NCBI RefSeq assembly: GCF_900103265.1
Contig: NZ_FMWX01000009.1
Location: 1 to 64,000 of the forward strand
Direction of reading: 5' to 3'
From: Sphingomonas sp. NFR15
Lineage (GTDB): Bacteria; Pseudomonadota; Alphaproteobacteria; Sphingomonadales; Sphingomonadaceae
Length of the DNA: 64,000 nucleotides
In this document: piece by piece, positions 17,441-26,714 of the stretch
How the letters are laid out: every line of letters starts with the position of its first letter
How positions within the stretch are numbered: the first letter of the stretch is position 1
Made by a program: the position numbers and the translations under genes
The notes under the pieces: generated by a model
The model's database searches: none
The model's input: only the letters and a program-made list of their open reading frames with translations
What the model was told of the DNA's origin: nothing

Positions 17441-17599
17441 GAACCTCGTTCCGTTGCGCCCTCGACCTTGGTCCAAAGCGACCCATACCTAAGCTCCTCT
17501 CCGGCTCGCAGCGTGTCCGATTGGGGCACGGTTCCTGCCGCGCCATAATTGCGGTTATCGGAGGCGTCTGCCTTCCGATCCAAACCGTCAGGAGGGTTC

Positions 17600-18586
17600 A
17601 TGCCGAACCATTCAAGATCGAGATCGGTCGAGATCGACCGCCGTGATCTGCTAGCCGGAGCGATCGGCGTTGTCGCTGCGGCAAGCTTGCCGTTCGCAGC
17701 CAACGCCAGCACTCCCCCCAGCCGCGCCCCCGCATATCGCAAGAGGACAGATACAATGAGCTACGTGACCACAGCCGATGGCGTAGAAATCTTCTACAAA
17801 GATTGGGGTCCCAAGACCGCCCAGCCGATCGTCTTCCATCATGGCTGGCCGCTGAGCGCGGATGACTGGGATGCACAGATGATCTATTTCCTCAACCAAG
17901 GCTTCCGCGTTATCGCACATGATCGCCGCGGTCATGGCCGGTCGAGCCAGGTCAGCGATGGCCATGACATGGATCATTACGCTGCCGACGCCGCTGCGGT
18001 GACTACGCATCTGGATCTCCGCAACGCCATTCATGTCGGCCACTCGACCGGCGGGGGCGAGGCGACCCATTATGTCGCGCGCCACGGAAAGGGACGCGTC
18101 GCCAAGCTCGTACTGATCGGCGCGGTGCCGCCGATCATGCTGAAGACGGCGAGCAACCCGGGCGGCCTGCCAATCGAAGTGTTCGACGGCTTCCGCGCGG
18201 GAATCGCCAAGGATCGCGCGCAATATTACCTCGATATCCCGAGCGGTCCATTTTACGGATTCAACCGACCTGGCGCGAAGCCCATCCAAGGAGTGATCGA
18301 AAATTGGTGGCGCCAGGGCATGATGGGTAGCAGCAAGGCCCATTATGACGGCGTGAAGGCCTTCTCCGAGACGGATTTCACCGAAGATCTCAAGATCATC
18401 GACGTCCCGACGCTCCTCATGCACGGCAGCGACGATCAGGTCGTGCCGATCGCGGACAGCGCCATGATCGGGATCAAGCTGCTCAAGCACGGGACGTTGA
18501 AGGTCTACGAAGGCTTCCCTCATGGGATGGCGACGACCCATGCGGACGTCATCAACCACGACCTGCTAGCCTTCATCACGCGATGA
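17600..18586 (+). CDS. Tat-exported alpha/beta hydrolase (non-haem chloroperoxidase-like)
   Basis: A protein of 328 residues. The N-terminal [19 protein letters not shown] stretch is a twin-arginine-type signal peptide with cleavage near ANAS. The hydrolase core starts near residue 53 ([16 protein letters not shown]) and has HHGWP (oxyanion region), the nucleophile elbow GHSTGGG, an acid in HGSDDQVVP and the catalytic His in GFPHGM. This pattern is that of cofactor-free haloperoxidases and arylesterases, which form peracids from carboxylic acids. ATG at 17600 has GGAGG five bases before it. An internal ATG at 17756 would give the usual unexported family form, so a leaderless second product is conceivable. 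Confidence 0.88.
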   Translation: MPNHSRSRSVEIDRRDLLAGAIGVVAAASLPFAANASTPPSRAPAYRKRTDTMSYVTTADGVEIFYKDWGPKTAQPIVFHHGWPLSADDWDAQMIYFLNQGFRVIAHDRRGHGRSSQVSDGHDMDHYAADAAAVTTHLDLRNAIHVGHSTGGGEATHYVARHGKGRVAKLVLIGAVPPIMLKTASNPGGLPIEVFDGFRAGIAKDRAQYYLDIPSGPFYGFNRPGAKPIQGVIENWWRQGMMGSSKAHYDGVKAFSETDFTEDLKIIDVPTLLMHGSDDQVVPIADSAMIGIKLLKHGTLKVYEGFPHGMATTHADVINHDLLAFITR

Positions 18587-18990
18587 CACTCGGCGGGAGG
18601 CCGCAGTCCGATGCGACCGCGGCCTCCGTTCGCACTCCGGATTACGCGATCGTCCTTCAGAACTCAGATCGAATGTCCGTACGCCTCTCGCCGAATGGGT
18701 GAATGACACATTCGCTGTACTCAAGCCCTGTTGGTCCAACTCTCGACCCACACAAGGCTAAGTACCAGCAACGTCTGAGACGCTACCGGCTCTCTGCGGG
18801 CAACGAGAAGCACCGCGGTGCGAGTTCGCCGATGCGGTTGGCAGGGTGTCCATCGGCAGTTCCGTTATCGCCACGACCCGGCGCATCGCTGGCTGCGTAC
18901 CTCATCAGCGCGGTCGCGGCAGCGCTATAGCGCGCATTGCCCGGCGGCAGCGGTTGCAAGTCGGCGGCGCGTGTGAGCGGACGCTCCGGC
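18587..18990. other. Intergenic stretch, 400 bases
   Basis: Convergent gap between the hydrolase and the NmrA-like gene. It holds an 8-bp inverted repeat (GAGGCCGC to GCGGCCTC, 18596-18626) that could act as a weak terminator but has no T tract. No gene is supported. Confidence 0.35.
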
Positions 18991-19752
18991 TCATGCTGGC
19001 CGCTCCTGCGCCTGAGCGGTGAGCCAAGTCTCGAAGTGCGTGGGTGCGATCCGTGCGTCGTCGCGCGGAACCAGCGTGTGGTCGTCGGCGGGCGCGCCGA
19101 AGTAATCGCGTTCGGTGGTCACCACGATCCGACGCGGATCGTCGCGCGCGCCAAGCCAACTGGCGGTAAATTCAGCCAGCGGTGCGCGCTCCGGCCCCGC
19201 GACTTCGACGATGCCGTTCGCAGGGCTAGCCACAGCTACGTCGGCGAGCAACGCCGAGACATCGGCGGCGGCGACCGGTTGAAGGGCGATGCCCGGCAGG
19301 TGCACGGCGTCGTCCTTCGTATAGCCGTCCGCGATAGCCGACAGGAACTCGAAGAATTGGGTGGCGCGCACGATCGTGTAGGGAACGCCGCCGGCGGCGA
19401 TCAACTGTTCCTGCGCGAGCTTGGCGCGGAAATAGCCCGATGCCTGGAGACGATCGGTGCCCACGACCGAGAGCGCGACGAGGTGGCGCACCCCCGCGTC
19501 GCGCGCCGCTTCGAGCACGTTGGCGGTGGTGCCGCGGAAGAAGGCCAGCGCTGCTTCATCCTCGAACGTGGGGGCATTGCTGACATCGACCACGACCGCG
19601 GCATCCGTCAGCGCTTGAGCCAGGCCCGCGCCGGTCAGCGCGTCGATGCCGGTGCTTGGTGAGGCGGCGACGACGTCATTGACCTTGGCCCGCAGCAGGC
19701 CAACGAGGGGCCGGCCGATCAGTCCCGTGCCGCCGATGATAACGATCTTCAC
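18991..19752 (-). CDS. NmrA-like NAD(P)-binding protein, paralogue of 1559-2320
   Basis: An atypical SDR of about 253 residues with IVIIGGTGLIGRPLV at the N-terminus, VRATQFFEFL and a C-terminal DYFGAPADDHTLVPRDDARI. The same blocks appear in the gene at 1559-2320, so the two arose by duplication or were acquired as related copies. GTG at 19752 is chosen because GGGAG lies 8 bases before it and the paralogue begins at the same point; ATG codons at 19767 and 19785 are alternatives. It diverges from the AhpD-like gene, which suggests a shared redox response. The substrate is unknown. Confidence 0.82.
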   Translation of the reverse strand: MKIVIIGGTGLIGRPLVGLLRAKVNDVVAASPSTGIDALTGAGLAQALTDAAVVVDVSNAPTFEDEAALAFFRGTTANVLEAARDAGVRHLVALSVVGTDRLQASGYFRAKLAQEQLIAAGGVPYTIVRATQFFEFLSAIADGYTKDDAVHLPGIALQPVAAADVSALLADVAVASPANGIVEVAGPERAPLAEFTASWLGARDDPRRIVVTTERDYFGAPADDHTLVPRDDARIAPTHFETWLTAQAQERPA

Positions 19753-19924
19753 GTTCACGTCTCCCATGCAAGTGCCTGCCTGCATGACGAAGGTGGCGCG
19801 ACCAGTGTGACATGGAACGGCGCCGGCACCGAAAAAATGCGCGCCGGTATGTCACGGCGCACCCGCCTGCCTCGTCAAGCCGATGAGCGCGCCGGTGGTC
19901 GGCGCCCATGACGAGGAAAGCATC

Positions 19925-20380
19925 ATGTCCGAGGTGAAGCGTTTGAATTGGTCTGAAATCGCGCCAGAGGGGGCCAAGGCGCTCTTCGGGATTCATCAGT
20001 ATGTGACGCAGAAGACGAACCTTCCCGAAGAGCTGATCCACCTGGTTTTCCTGCGTGTTTCGCAAATCAACGGCTGCGCGCATTGCATCGACATGCACAC
20101 GCGCGATCTGCTCAAGACCATGCCGATCGACAAGGTCGCGTTGATCCCGGTCTGGGCGGAGGTGCCGCATCTGTTTTCGGACCAGTATCGCGCGGCGCTG
20201 GCCTGGGCTGAAGAGGTGACCAACGTCAGCATTACCCACGCCTCGGACGATGCATATGCGGCCGCGGCCGCCGCTTTCGTGCCGAAGGATCTGGTCGATC
20301 TCACGCTCGTCATCGCGGCGATGAACGCGTTCAACCGTTTGGGCGCGCCATTCCGCCTTCCTGTTGCAGCAAAGCCATGA
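19925..20380 (+). CDS. AhpD-like carboxymuconolactone decarboxylase family protein
   Basis: A protein of 151 residues with the alkylhydroperoxidase AhpD signature: VSQINGCAHCIDMHTRD holds the redox pair Cys51 and Cys54 and the downstream His58. Members reduce peroxides through a CxxC disulfide relay or act as related hydrolases. The ATG at 19925 is preceded by GAGGAAAG; an in-frame ATG at 19883 lacks this. It diverges from the NmrA-like gene across 172 bases. Confidence 0.88.
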   Translation: MSEVKRLNWSEIAPEGAKALFGIHQYVTQKTNLPEELIHLVFLRVSQINGCAHCIDMHTRDLLKTMPIDKVALIPVWAEVPHLFSDQYRAALAWAEEVTNVSITHASDDAYAAAAAAFVPKDLVDLTLVIAAMNAFNRLGAPFRLPVAAKP

Positions 20381-20860
20381 ACCGGCGGGGGCGGGCGCAT
20401 CCCCTTGCTCCCGCCCCCGGCAGCAGGCGACCCAGCCTCTTTCGGTGACCCGTGATCGCCAGGTGGCTGCTTCCGACGCAAGCAGCGCCGACCAGGCCGT
20501 CATTCAGCATGGCCGCGTGCCATTATGACCAACCGCCCGATCGGCATCGTCGAATATCGGCGATACTCCAGAAGGTGCGCGAGATCGCGGCACTGCCCCT
20601 TCGTAACGTGGCACTCGAAGTCGATCAGCAGATCACCAATTCGGTCCTTTTTTGGCGTGAACTACTTAGTACAACCTAATATCATATCGACCAATCTCAT
20701 CGCAGGAGCTTGATGAGGATTTAAATCCGCAATGGATATATTCACTTTTTTTTAGGTAGATTCCCTAATGTCAGTATGCGGAAATTTCGCGTCTTTAGGA
20801 TACTGTCTATCGGAATATGTTATGTTGCTGGCACCCCGATAACATGGAAGGAGGAAGGTC
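20381..20860. promoter_or_regulatory. AT-rich leader of the fimbrial operon
   Basis: About 480 bases without a gene. From 20640 the base composition becomes clearly AT-rich (runs such as CACTTTTTTTTAGG) against the GC-rich surroundings. A 7-bp inverted repeat, ATGTTAT and ATAACAT with 15 bases between, spans about 20817-20846, just before GGAAGGAGGAAGG, the ribosome site of the pilin gene. This is the likely place for silencing proteins and the fimbrial promoter. Confidence 0.45.
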
Positions 20861-21400
20861 ATGTCTCGTAAGTCGATTTTCATACCTATATCAATCGCCA
20901 TGTTTGTTCTTTGCTCCGCTCCGGCCTATGCATCCGATGGAACAATCACGTTCACCGGGTCGCTTACGGCTACGACCTGCACGGTTGCTTTGAATAATGG
21001 AACCGCCAGCGGTACGGTGGTACTTCCAAACGTATCGACCAGTGTTCTGAAAGTCAGCGGCGACGTCGCTGGCGCCACCAATTTTCAGTTGGATTTGAGC
21101 AACTGCACGGTCAGTTCAACTGTGAAAGCCTATTTCGAGGCGGGCCCGACCGTGAACACGGTGACCGGCGCCCTCATCAACGCCGGCACTGCGAGCAATG
21201 TAGAGGTGCAGCTCGTGACCGACGGGGGAACGCCGATCGCCATCGGCAACTCCGGCCAGGCGACCTCGACTGGTGTGACGATCACGGTTCCGGGCACCAC
21301 GTCGGGCGCCCTCAATTACGTCGCGCGCTATCGTGCGAAGGGCGTAACGACGGCTGGCACGGTGACGAGCTCGGTGACCTATTCGCTGACCTATAGCTGA
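20861..21400 (+). CDS. Major fimbrial subunit (type 1 pilin-like)
   Basis: A pilin of 179 residues with a signal peptide ending PAYAS and then DGTITFTGSLTATTCTV. The early Cys of type 1 pilins is present, with the second Cys of the disulfide in LDLSNCTVSS. The C-terminal VTSSVTYSLTYS carries the alternating pattern and near-terminal Tyr of the beta strand that the chaperone binds. The subunit is polymerised by donor-strand exchange through the usher. An excellent GGAGGAAGG ribosome site suggests high expression. It heads the four-gene operon. Confidence 0.88.
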   Translation: MSRKSIFIPISIAMFVLCSAPAYASDGTITFTGSLTATTCTVALNNGTASGTVVLPNVSTSVLKVSGDVAGATNFQLDLSNCTVSSTVKAYFEAGPTVNTVTGALINAGTASNVEVQLVTDGGTPIAIGNSGQATSTGVTITVPGTTSGALNYVARYRAKGVTTAGTVTSSVTYSLTYS

Positions 21401-21585
21401 TCGCGAATTGCGCCATATCGGAGCCAATTTCCGGGTAATCGATAGTCGGCTCCGACTGCTCCGCCGTGCGCACGACATCGACGATGCGTGCCATGCGGCC
21501 ACCACGCTCGGGGACCGTGCGTCGTACGACGCGATCCGAACGCCCGGCCGTTTGCCAGCACATCTCGCAAATCCGGAGGCTTCCC

Positions 21586-22344
21586 ATGGCTCGCCGAATG
21601 CCGTTTCGCGCCTGCCGATCCGCCGCCCTGCTCCTGTGCGTCAGCGTCAGTCCGGGCGTTGCGCAAGCGGGTGTGGTTATCAACTGTACCCGCGTGATCT
21701 ATCCGGCCAATCGCAAGGAAGTCTCGGTCAACCTGCGCAACGTCGGCGAAGCGCCTTCGCTCGTTCAGGCCTGGATCGATGCCGGGGAGGGGAGGGCGGA
21801 ACCGGCGAACACGAGCGTACCCTTCGCGATCGTCCCACCGCTTTTCAGGCTTGATCCGACCAAAGGGCAAACCTTGCGCATCATGTACTCGCAGGCGGCT
21901 TTGGCAGCCGATCGGGAAACGGTTTTCTGGCTGAATGTGCTGGATGTCCCGCCGCGCGTCCCGGTCAATCCAGACGCACCAAATCGCCTCGAAATGGCGT
22001 TCCGCCACCGCCTCAAACTTTTCTTTCGCCCGACTGGACTGCGGGGCAATCCGGCGGACGCGGCCAAGCAAATCGAATGGATCTTGACGCGCAAGGACGG
22101 CAAGCTTGCAATCGAGGCGCGTAACCCGACCCCCTATTTCATCTCGCTCACGAGCGCGACAGTGACGCTCGGTGCGCCAATCGCCGCGCTCGCCCCTCCG
22201 ATGCTGGCGCCGTTCTCAAGTTCCGTGCTCGCGCTCGCGCAGACTGCCGCCGGTCTGCCCGGCACTGCCACCGTAACGTATAGCTTCGTCAACGATTTCG
22301 GCGGCGTCGTTACGGGCGAGGCGACCGCCAGGACGGCTGCGTGA
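21586..22344 (+). CDS. Periplasmic pilus chaperone (PapD/FimC-like)
   Basis: A protein of 252 residues with a signal peptide (cleavage near AQAG) and two immunoglobulin-like domains. The PapD signature is visible: CTRVIYPANRKEVSVNLRN with the conserved subunit-binding Arg, FAIVPPLFRLDPTKGQTLRI, and a domain-two block NPTPYFISLTSATV. It caps pilin subunits in the periplasm and hands them to the usher. ATG at 21586 lies six bases after GGAGG; an upstream in-frame ATG at 21466 would not give a signal peptide. Confidence 0.9.
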   Translation: MARRMPFRACRSAALLLCVSVSPGVAQAGVVINCTRVIYPANRKEVSVNLRNVGEAPSLVQAWIDAGEGRAEPANTSVPFAIVPPLFRLDPTKGQTLRIMYSQAALAADRETVFWLNVLDVPPRVPVNPDAPNRLEMAFRHRLKLFFRPTGLRGNPADAAKQIEWILTRKDGKLAIEARNPTPYFISLTSATVTLGAPIAALAPPMLAPFSSSVLALAQTAAGLPGTATVTYSFVNDFGGVVTGEATARTAA

Positions 22345-22353
22345 TCTCCCGCC

Positions 22354-25008
22354 ATGCGCCGCGCACCCATCGGCCGGAGAACGCGTCGGACCAGGGCAAT
22401 CGCTGCGGCTGTCGTGCCTTTGGCCAATGCGCTGGCCTTATCGAGCGGTGCCCGCGCCGCATCATCGGCCGTCCCCGCGTCTCCGCCCGGCGCAACCGCT
22501 CCAGCCTCACCAAACGTGCAATTCAATGCCGATTTTTTACGGGGCGGCCTCGGGCCAAATACCGACCTCGCCAGGTTCGAAAAAGGTAATCCCATCGCCC
22601 CCGGCGACTATCTGGTCGATCTGCTCGTGAACGACACTCTCGTCGGGCGATTCAACGTCCGTTTCAACGCCGAACATCCCGGCGACAGTGCCCAACCCTG
22701 TATCGATCGGATGTTGCTCGAAAGGATCGGGCTTACGGCCGCTCTGATGAATGGCGCTGCCGTTACGCAGGCGCCCGGTGGGTGCGTCGACCTCAAACGG
22801 ATTTCGCCGGACGCCACGGTCAATTTTGACCTGGGCACGCTTCAGTTGGCAATCGGCCTGCCCCAGGCGCTGCTAAGACGCACGGCGCGAGGCTATGTCG
22901 CCCCCCAATATTGGTCAAAGGGCATACCCGCAGCCGTCTTGGCCTATGACGCGAGCCTGTTTCGCACCGCGAGCGCGGGTCGCGTCACCACCAGCATGTT
23001 CGCGGGGCTTACCGCTGGAGTGAACATCGGCGACTGGCATTTTCGGGACCGGTCCGCGATCAGCGCAACGAACGGTTCCTGGCGGTTCCAGACGGTCGCC
23101 GCCTTCGTCCAGCGCGATCTACCCGCGATACGCGGAAACCTGGTTATTGGCGACAGCTTCACCGATGGCCAGGTGTTCGACAGCGTGGGCTTCCGCGGGA
23201 TCTCACTGTCGAGCGAAGATCGCATGCGGCCCGAATCCCAGCAGGGCTATGCCCCGGTGGTGCGCGGAATCGCCCGGACCAACGCGCACGTCCGTATCAC
23301 CCAGGACGGCAATGTGTTGCTGGAAACGAACGTGCCACCGGGACCGTTCACGATCGATGACCTCTATCCGACCGGATATGGCGGCAATCTGTTGGTCCAG
23401 GTGCTGGAAGCTGACGGAACCCAGCAGAGTTTTTCGGTACCCTATGATTCGCTGGTCCAGTTTTTGCGACCCAAGATCTGGCGATATAGCCTCGCGGCGG
23501 GTGATATCGCCATCGGGGGCAGGCGCACGGGCAATCATTTCGTTCAGGCTGCCCTCCAATATGGCTTCGCCAACGGTCTGACCGGCTATGCCGGACTGGC
23601 ATTTGCCTCGGGCTATGCCACGGGCCTTCTGGGCACCGCCGTGGAAACACCACTGGGCGGGTTTGCCTTGGACGCCACGCTTTCCAAAGGGCAGTCGTCC
23701 CAGCAAGGCTATAGTCTCAGGCTGGGGTATAGCTATGTCATCCCCGGCCTCGGGTCGCACATCGCGCTCGCCGCATATCGCTATTCCTCTCACGGCTTTC
23801 GCTCGCTGACGGACGCGGTGCTGGAGCGCGATCTTCTGAAAGGGCGGCACGCGCTTGGGGAATTTCCGCGCGAGCGCAACCGCTTCCAGGCGAATGTGAC
23901 ACAAGCGCTCGATCACGGTTGGGGCAGCTTCTACCTCAGTGGGTCGCTCACCAATTTCTGGAACCAGCCGGGGACGAGCACGCAACTCCAGGCGGGGTAT
24001 AACAACCGGGCGCGGATCGGGCCGACCAACCTCGACTTCGGTCTCGCGTTCGCGCGGCAGCGCAACGAGACCATAGGGCAAACCGACGACCGCGTTTTGC
24101 TGTCGATCGGCTTCGCGCTCGGGCGCAGTGCCAATGCACCGCGCGTCACCGCCAGCGTTGCCCCCACCTTCACCAACGGGCGAGGCGACACCAGCGCCCA
24201 AATCACCCTGAGCGGAACCCAAGGCTCCAACAACGAATATTCGTATTCGGCCAGCGTTGAACAATCGCCCGGATCCCGCTCGATCAGCCTGGGCGGCGGT
24301 ATGCGAGCGCGTTTCGCCAATTTGTCCGCCGGTTTCGGCGCCGGCACGGGCTTCACGCAGTTTTCGCTGGGCGCGAGCGGCGGGATCGTGGTCCACTCGG
24401 GCGGCGTCACGCTCGCCAACCAGATTGGCGACACCATCGCGCTGGTCGAAGCGAAGGGCGCACGCGGCGCGACGGTTTCGTCCGGGAGCAACGTGCGGAT
24501 CGACGGCGCGGGCTATGCGGTCGTCCCCTACCTGATGCCTTACCGGCTCAACGAGATCGCGGTCGATCCGGCGGGCACAGGGCGAGATGTCGAACTCGCG
24601 GTTACGAGCCAGCAGGTCGCGCCGCACGCCAATGCAGTCGTCAAACTGAAATACGATACCGTGACGGGCACCGCCGTCTTTATCACCGCCCGCCTGACCG
24701 GTGGCGGGTTCGTCCCGTTCGGCGCAAGCGTACTCGACGCCCGACAGACCGAAATCGGCTTGGTCGGCAGCGACGGCGCGATCTTCCTGCGCGGAATTCC
24801 GGCAAGCGGCACTCTCGATGTCAAATGGTCGGACTCCCCCGACGCGCGGTGTCGGATCGTTTACAGCTTGCCTCCTGCCTCGCGCACGGCGCCGGATGCG
24901 GCAGTTCGCATGGAGGTGCCGTGCCGGCCAATAATGCCGTCGGAGACGGATGCCAAAAGCGGCGGGCATCCGCCGCGCTCACCCAAGGCGTCGGAGGACA
25001 TCAAATGA
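22354..25008 (+). CDS. Outer-membrane usher (FimD/PapC-like)
   Basis: A protein of 884 residues, usual usher length. After a signal sequence comes the N-terminal chaperone-binding domain (VQFNADFLRG, PGDYLVDLLVNDTLVG), then the 24-strand pore with plug region (GDSFTDGQVFDSVGFRGISL, PPGPFTIDDLYPTGYGGNL, VPYDSL), and C-terminal domains (VNVR-type block YAVVPYLMPYRLNEIAVDP, then GFVPFGASVLD). It assembles and exports the fimbria. The start is 9 bases after the chaperone stop, and the stop overlaps the ATG of the tip gene. Confidence 0.92.
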   Translation: MRRAPIGRRTRRTRAIAAAVVPLANALALSSGARAASSAVPASPPGATAPASPNVQFNADFLRGGLGPNTDLARFEKGNPIAPGDYLVDLLVNDTLVGRFNVRFNAEHPGDSAQPCIDRMLLERIGLTAALMNGAAVTQAPGGCVDLKRISPDATVNFDLGTLQLAIGLPQALLRRTARGYVAPQYWSKGIPAAVLAYDASLFRTASAGRVTTSMFAGLTAGVNIGDWHFRDRSAISATNGSWRFQTVAAFVQRDLPAIRGNLVIGDSFTDGQVFDSVGFRGISLSSEDRMRPESQQGYAPVVRGIARTNAHVRITQDGNVLLETNVPPGPFTIDDLYPTGYGGNLLVQVLEADGTQQSFSVPYDSLVQFLRPKIWRYSLAAGDIAIGGRRTGNHFVQAALQYGFANGLTGYAGLAFASGYATGLLGTAVETPLGGFALDATLSKGQSSQQGYSLRLGYSYVIPGLGSHIALAAYRYSSHGFRSLTDAVLERDLLKGRHALGEFPRERNRFQANVTQALDHGWGSFYLSGSLTNFWNQPGTSTQLQAGYNNRARIGPTNLDFGLAFARQRNETIGQTDDRVLLSIGFALGRSANAPRVTASVAPTFTNGRGDTSAQITLSGTQGSNNEYSYSASVEQSPGSRSISLGGGMRARFANLSAGFGAGTGFTQFSLGASGGIVVHSGGVTLANQIGDTIALVEAKGARGATVSSGSNVRIDGAGYAVVPYLMPYRLNEIAVDPAGTGRDVELAVTSQQVAPHANAVVKLKYDTVTGTAVFITARLTGGGFVPFGASVLDARQTEIGLVGSDGAIFLRGIPASGTLDVKWSDSPDARCRIVYSLPPASRTAPDAAVRMEVPCRPIMPSETDAKSGGHPPRSPKASEDIK

Positions 25009-26018
25009 GCAACCGAACGGGGGAGGGCCGGGCCGTTTTTGACAGGATGGCGCGTGTTCTGGGGGTTTTGGCGCTCTTGGCGAGCGCGTTGTTGTGGAGC
25101 GCTCCCGCCGGCGCGGTCTCGGTCGTGGTCAGCCCGGCATCATTGCCGCTCAGTCCCTCGGGGCCGTATTCTGCCGCGCGGGACAAGCCGGTAGGGACCG
25201 TGATTGCCACATCGAGCGCGATCATTTCCGCGACCGATATCAGCGGCACCTGCGTGGTGACCGCGCTGATCCTGTCGGGGGCCGCCGCGAACGGAGATAT
25301 TTTCACGACCGGCGTCGCGGGACTTGGGGTGAAGCTCTACTATTACAACGGTTTGACCCGCGTGCAGCTCGCGCCGAACATTCAGGTCAGCGTGGCGGCA
25401 ACGCTGTCTGGACCCGGAACCGTAAGCACGGTGGAAGCAGAGCTGGTCGTGACCGGCCAAGTCTCTTCAGGCACGCTCAACGCGCTGCCATCAGTCAACC
25501 TGACCTTCCTTGCCGCCGGCGCCGGCTGCGGGGTGGTCACACTGGCCGACAAGACGCTGACCGTGACCGCAGGTAACGGCACCGTCACCGCGTCGAGCTG
25601 CGTGGTCACCAGCCCGGCGATCGCAGTCGGCTTGCCCACAGTGTCCACCCAGCAGCTTGACGCCGCCGGAAAAACCGCGGGACTGACCCAGTTCACGATT
25701 CCGCTCAACTGCAGTTCTGTGACCGCGGACGTCTACGTCACGTTGACGGACGCGACAGACGCGTCGAACACCACGTCGTTGCTGACCCTGCAGCCGGCCG
25801 CGACCGCCGGCAACGTGAAGCTGCAAATCCTGCGAAACAACGGCACCGCGGTTTCCTACGGCCCGGATGCCGCGACTGCGGGGAATACCAACCAGTTCTT
25901 CGTCGGGCCAGCGAGTACGGTGAGCAATATCCCGCTCGGCGTGCAATATTACAGCACGGGCGTCGCGACCGCGGGATCGGTGCACGCGGCGGCAACCTTC
26001 ACGATGAGCTACCAATGA
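25005..26018 (+). CDS. Fimbrial tip protein / adhesin
   Basis: A protein of 337 residues with a long signal region (VLGVLALLASALLWSAPAGA) and two pilin-like units. The first half has one Cys pair (GTCVVTAL and GAGCGVV). The second half has another (TASSCVVTSPAIAVGLPTVS and IPLNCSSV) and ends AAATFTMSYQ, a donor-strand-type C-terminus. Two-domain subunits of this kind sit at the fimbrial tip and bind a receptor; no ligand can be assigned. The ATG overlaps the usher stop as ATGA and has CGGAGG just upstream. Confidence 0.8.
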   Translation: MSNRTGEGRAVFDRMARVLGVLALLASALLWSAPAGAVSVVVSPASLPLSPSGPYSAARDKPVGTVIATSSAIISATDISGTCVVTALILSGAAANGDIFTTGVAGLGVKLYYYNGLTRVQLAPNIQVSVAATLSGPGTVSTVEAELVVTGQVSSGTLNALPSVNLTFLAAGAGCGVVTLADKTLTVTAGNGTVTASSCVVTSPAIAVGLPTVSTQQLDAAGKTAGLTQFTIPLNCSSVTADVYVTLTDATDASNTTSLLTLQPAATAGNVKLQILRNNGTAVSYGPDAATAGNTNQFFVGPASTVSNIPLGVQYYSTGVATAGSVHAAATFTMSYQ

Positions 26019-26105
26019 TCTCGATCTATGCTTTTCGAGTACAAAGCCGCGGCGGCGAACGGCTCATCCGCCAAGGGTTGCGCGAACTGCCGCTCAGCCT
26101 CAACC

Positions 26106-26603
26106 TCACCCGCTTGACCCATTGGTTTTCAACAGCGCCCGTAGCGCTTCGATGTTCGCTTTGAACGCCGCTTGGTCTTCGGGCCGATCCGACGCGCTCA
26201 GCAACTCCAGATCCTGGCGCAAGCGCTGAATGCGATCGACGGCGGCTTCGTGCTTTATCCGATTGATCCTCGTCGCCAACTCAGAGATCTCGATGAAGGC
26301 CTTATTGCTGTCGCGATCGGGCTGTGTTTTGACCAGCTCGTTGACGGCGTCCAGCAGCTTTCCGATCTGTCGGCCGTAGCTTTCGTGTGCGAGGATGATC
26401 TGTTCGGTTTGGGGCGCGCTGGAGTTTTGCTCGTTTATCGTGACGCTACCAAAAGACCAGCCCGAGTTGACCGACTGCCAGAGTTTTTGTGGTGCAAACG
26501 CGGCCGAAATCCAGGGAAACCAAATATTTGCCCAGAGATCGGCAGAAGCGGGCTCGGTCATCTCGGCTCCGATCTTGATACGGTGCGAGTCATTCGTTGA
26601 CAT
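26106..26603 (-). CDS. Hypothetical protein, phasin-like composition
   Basis: A protein of 165 residues that I do not recognise. It begins MSTNDSHRIKIGAEM, has an aromatic region with FPWISAAFAPQKLWQSV and then a long helical, charged C-terminal part (from AHESYGRQIGKLLDAVNELV to LRQDLELLSASD) likely to form coiled coil. This layout recalls phasins and PhaE-like granule proteins, but no motif confirms that. The frame is open further to 26714. ATG at 26603 is chosen because the upstream part looks non-coding; the ribosome site is weak. It is convergent with the fimbrial operon. Confidence 0.55.
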   Translation of the reverse strand: MSTNDSHRIKIGAEMTEPASADLWANIWFPWISAAFAPQKLWQSVNSGWSFGSVTINEQNSSAPQTEQIILAHESYGRQIGKLLDAVNELVKTQPDRDSNKAFIEISELATRINRIKHEAAVDRIQRLRQDLELLSASDRPEDQAAFKANIEALRALLKTNGSSG

Positions 26604-26714
26604 ATTGAACCATCGTCGGCCGAACTTCCAGTGCCTCGAGGATCTGCTGAACACCGTGCCTACTGGCCGAGATGATCCGGACCGTTGTCCCGCTCGGCTT
26701 CCGGATTGAAGCAT

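Noticed and set aside
23203-24969. Minus-strand frame of 588 codons
   Set aside because: Antisense to the usher gene; no recognisable motif.
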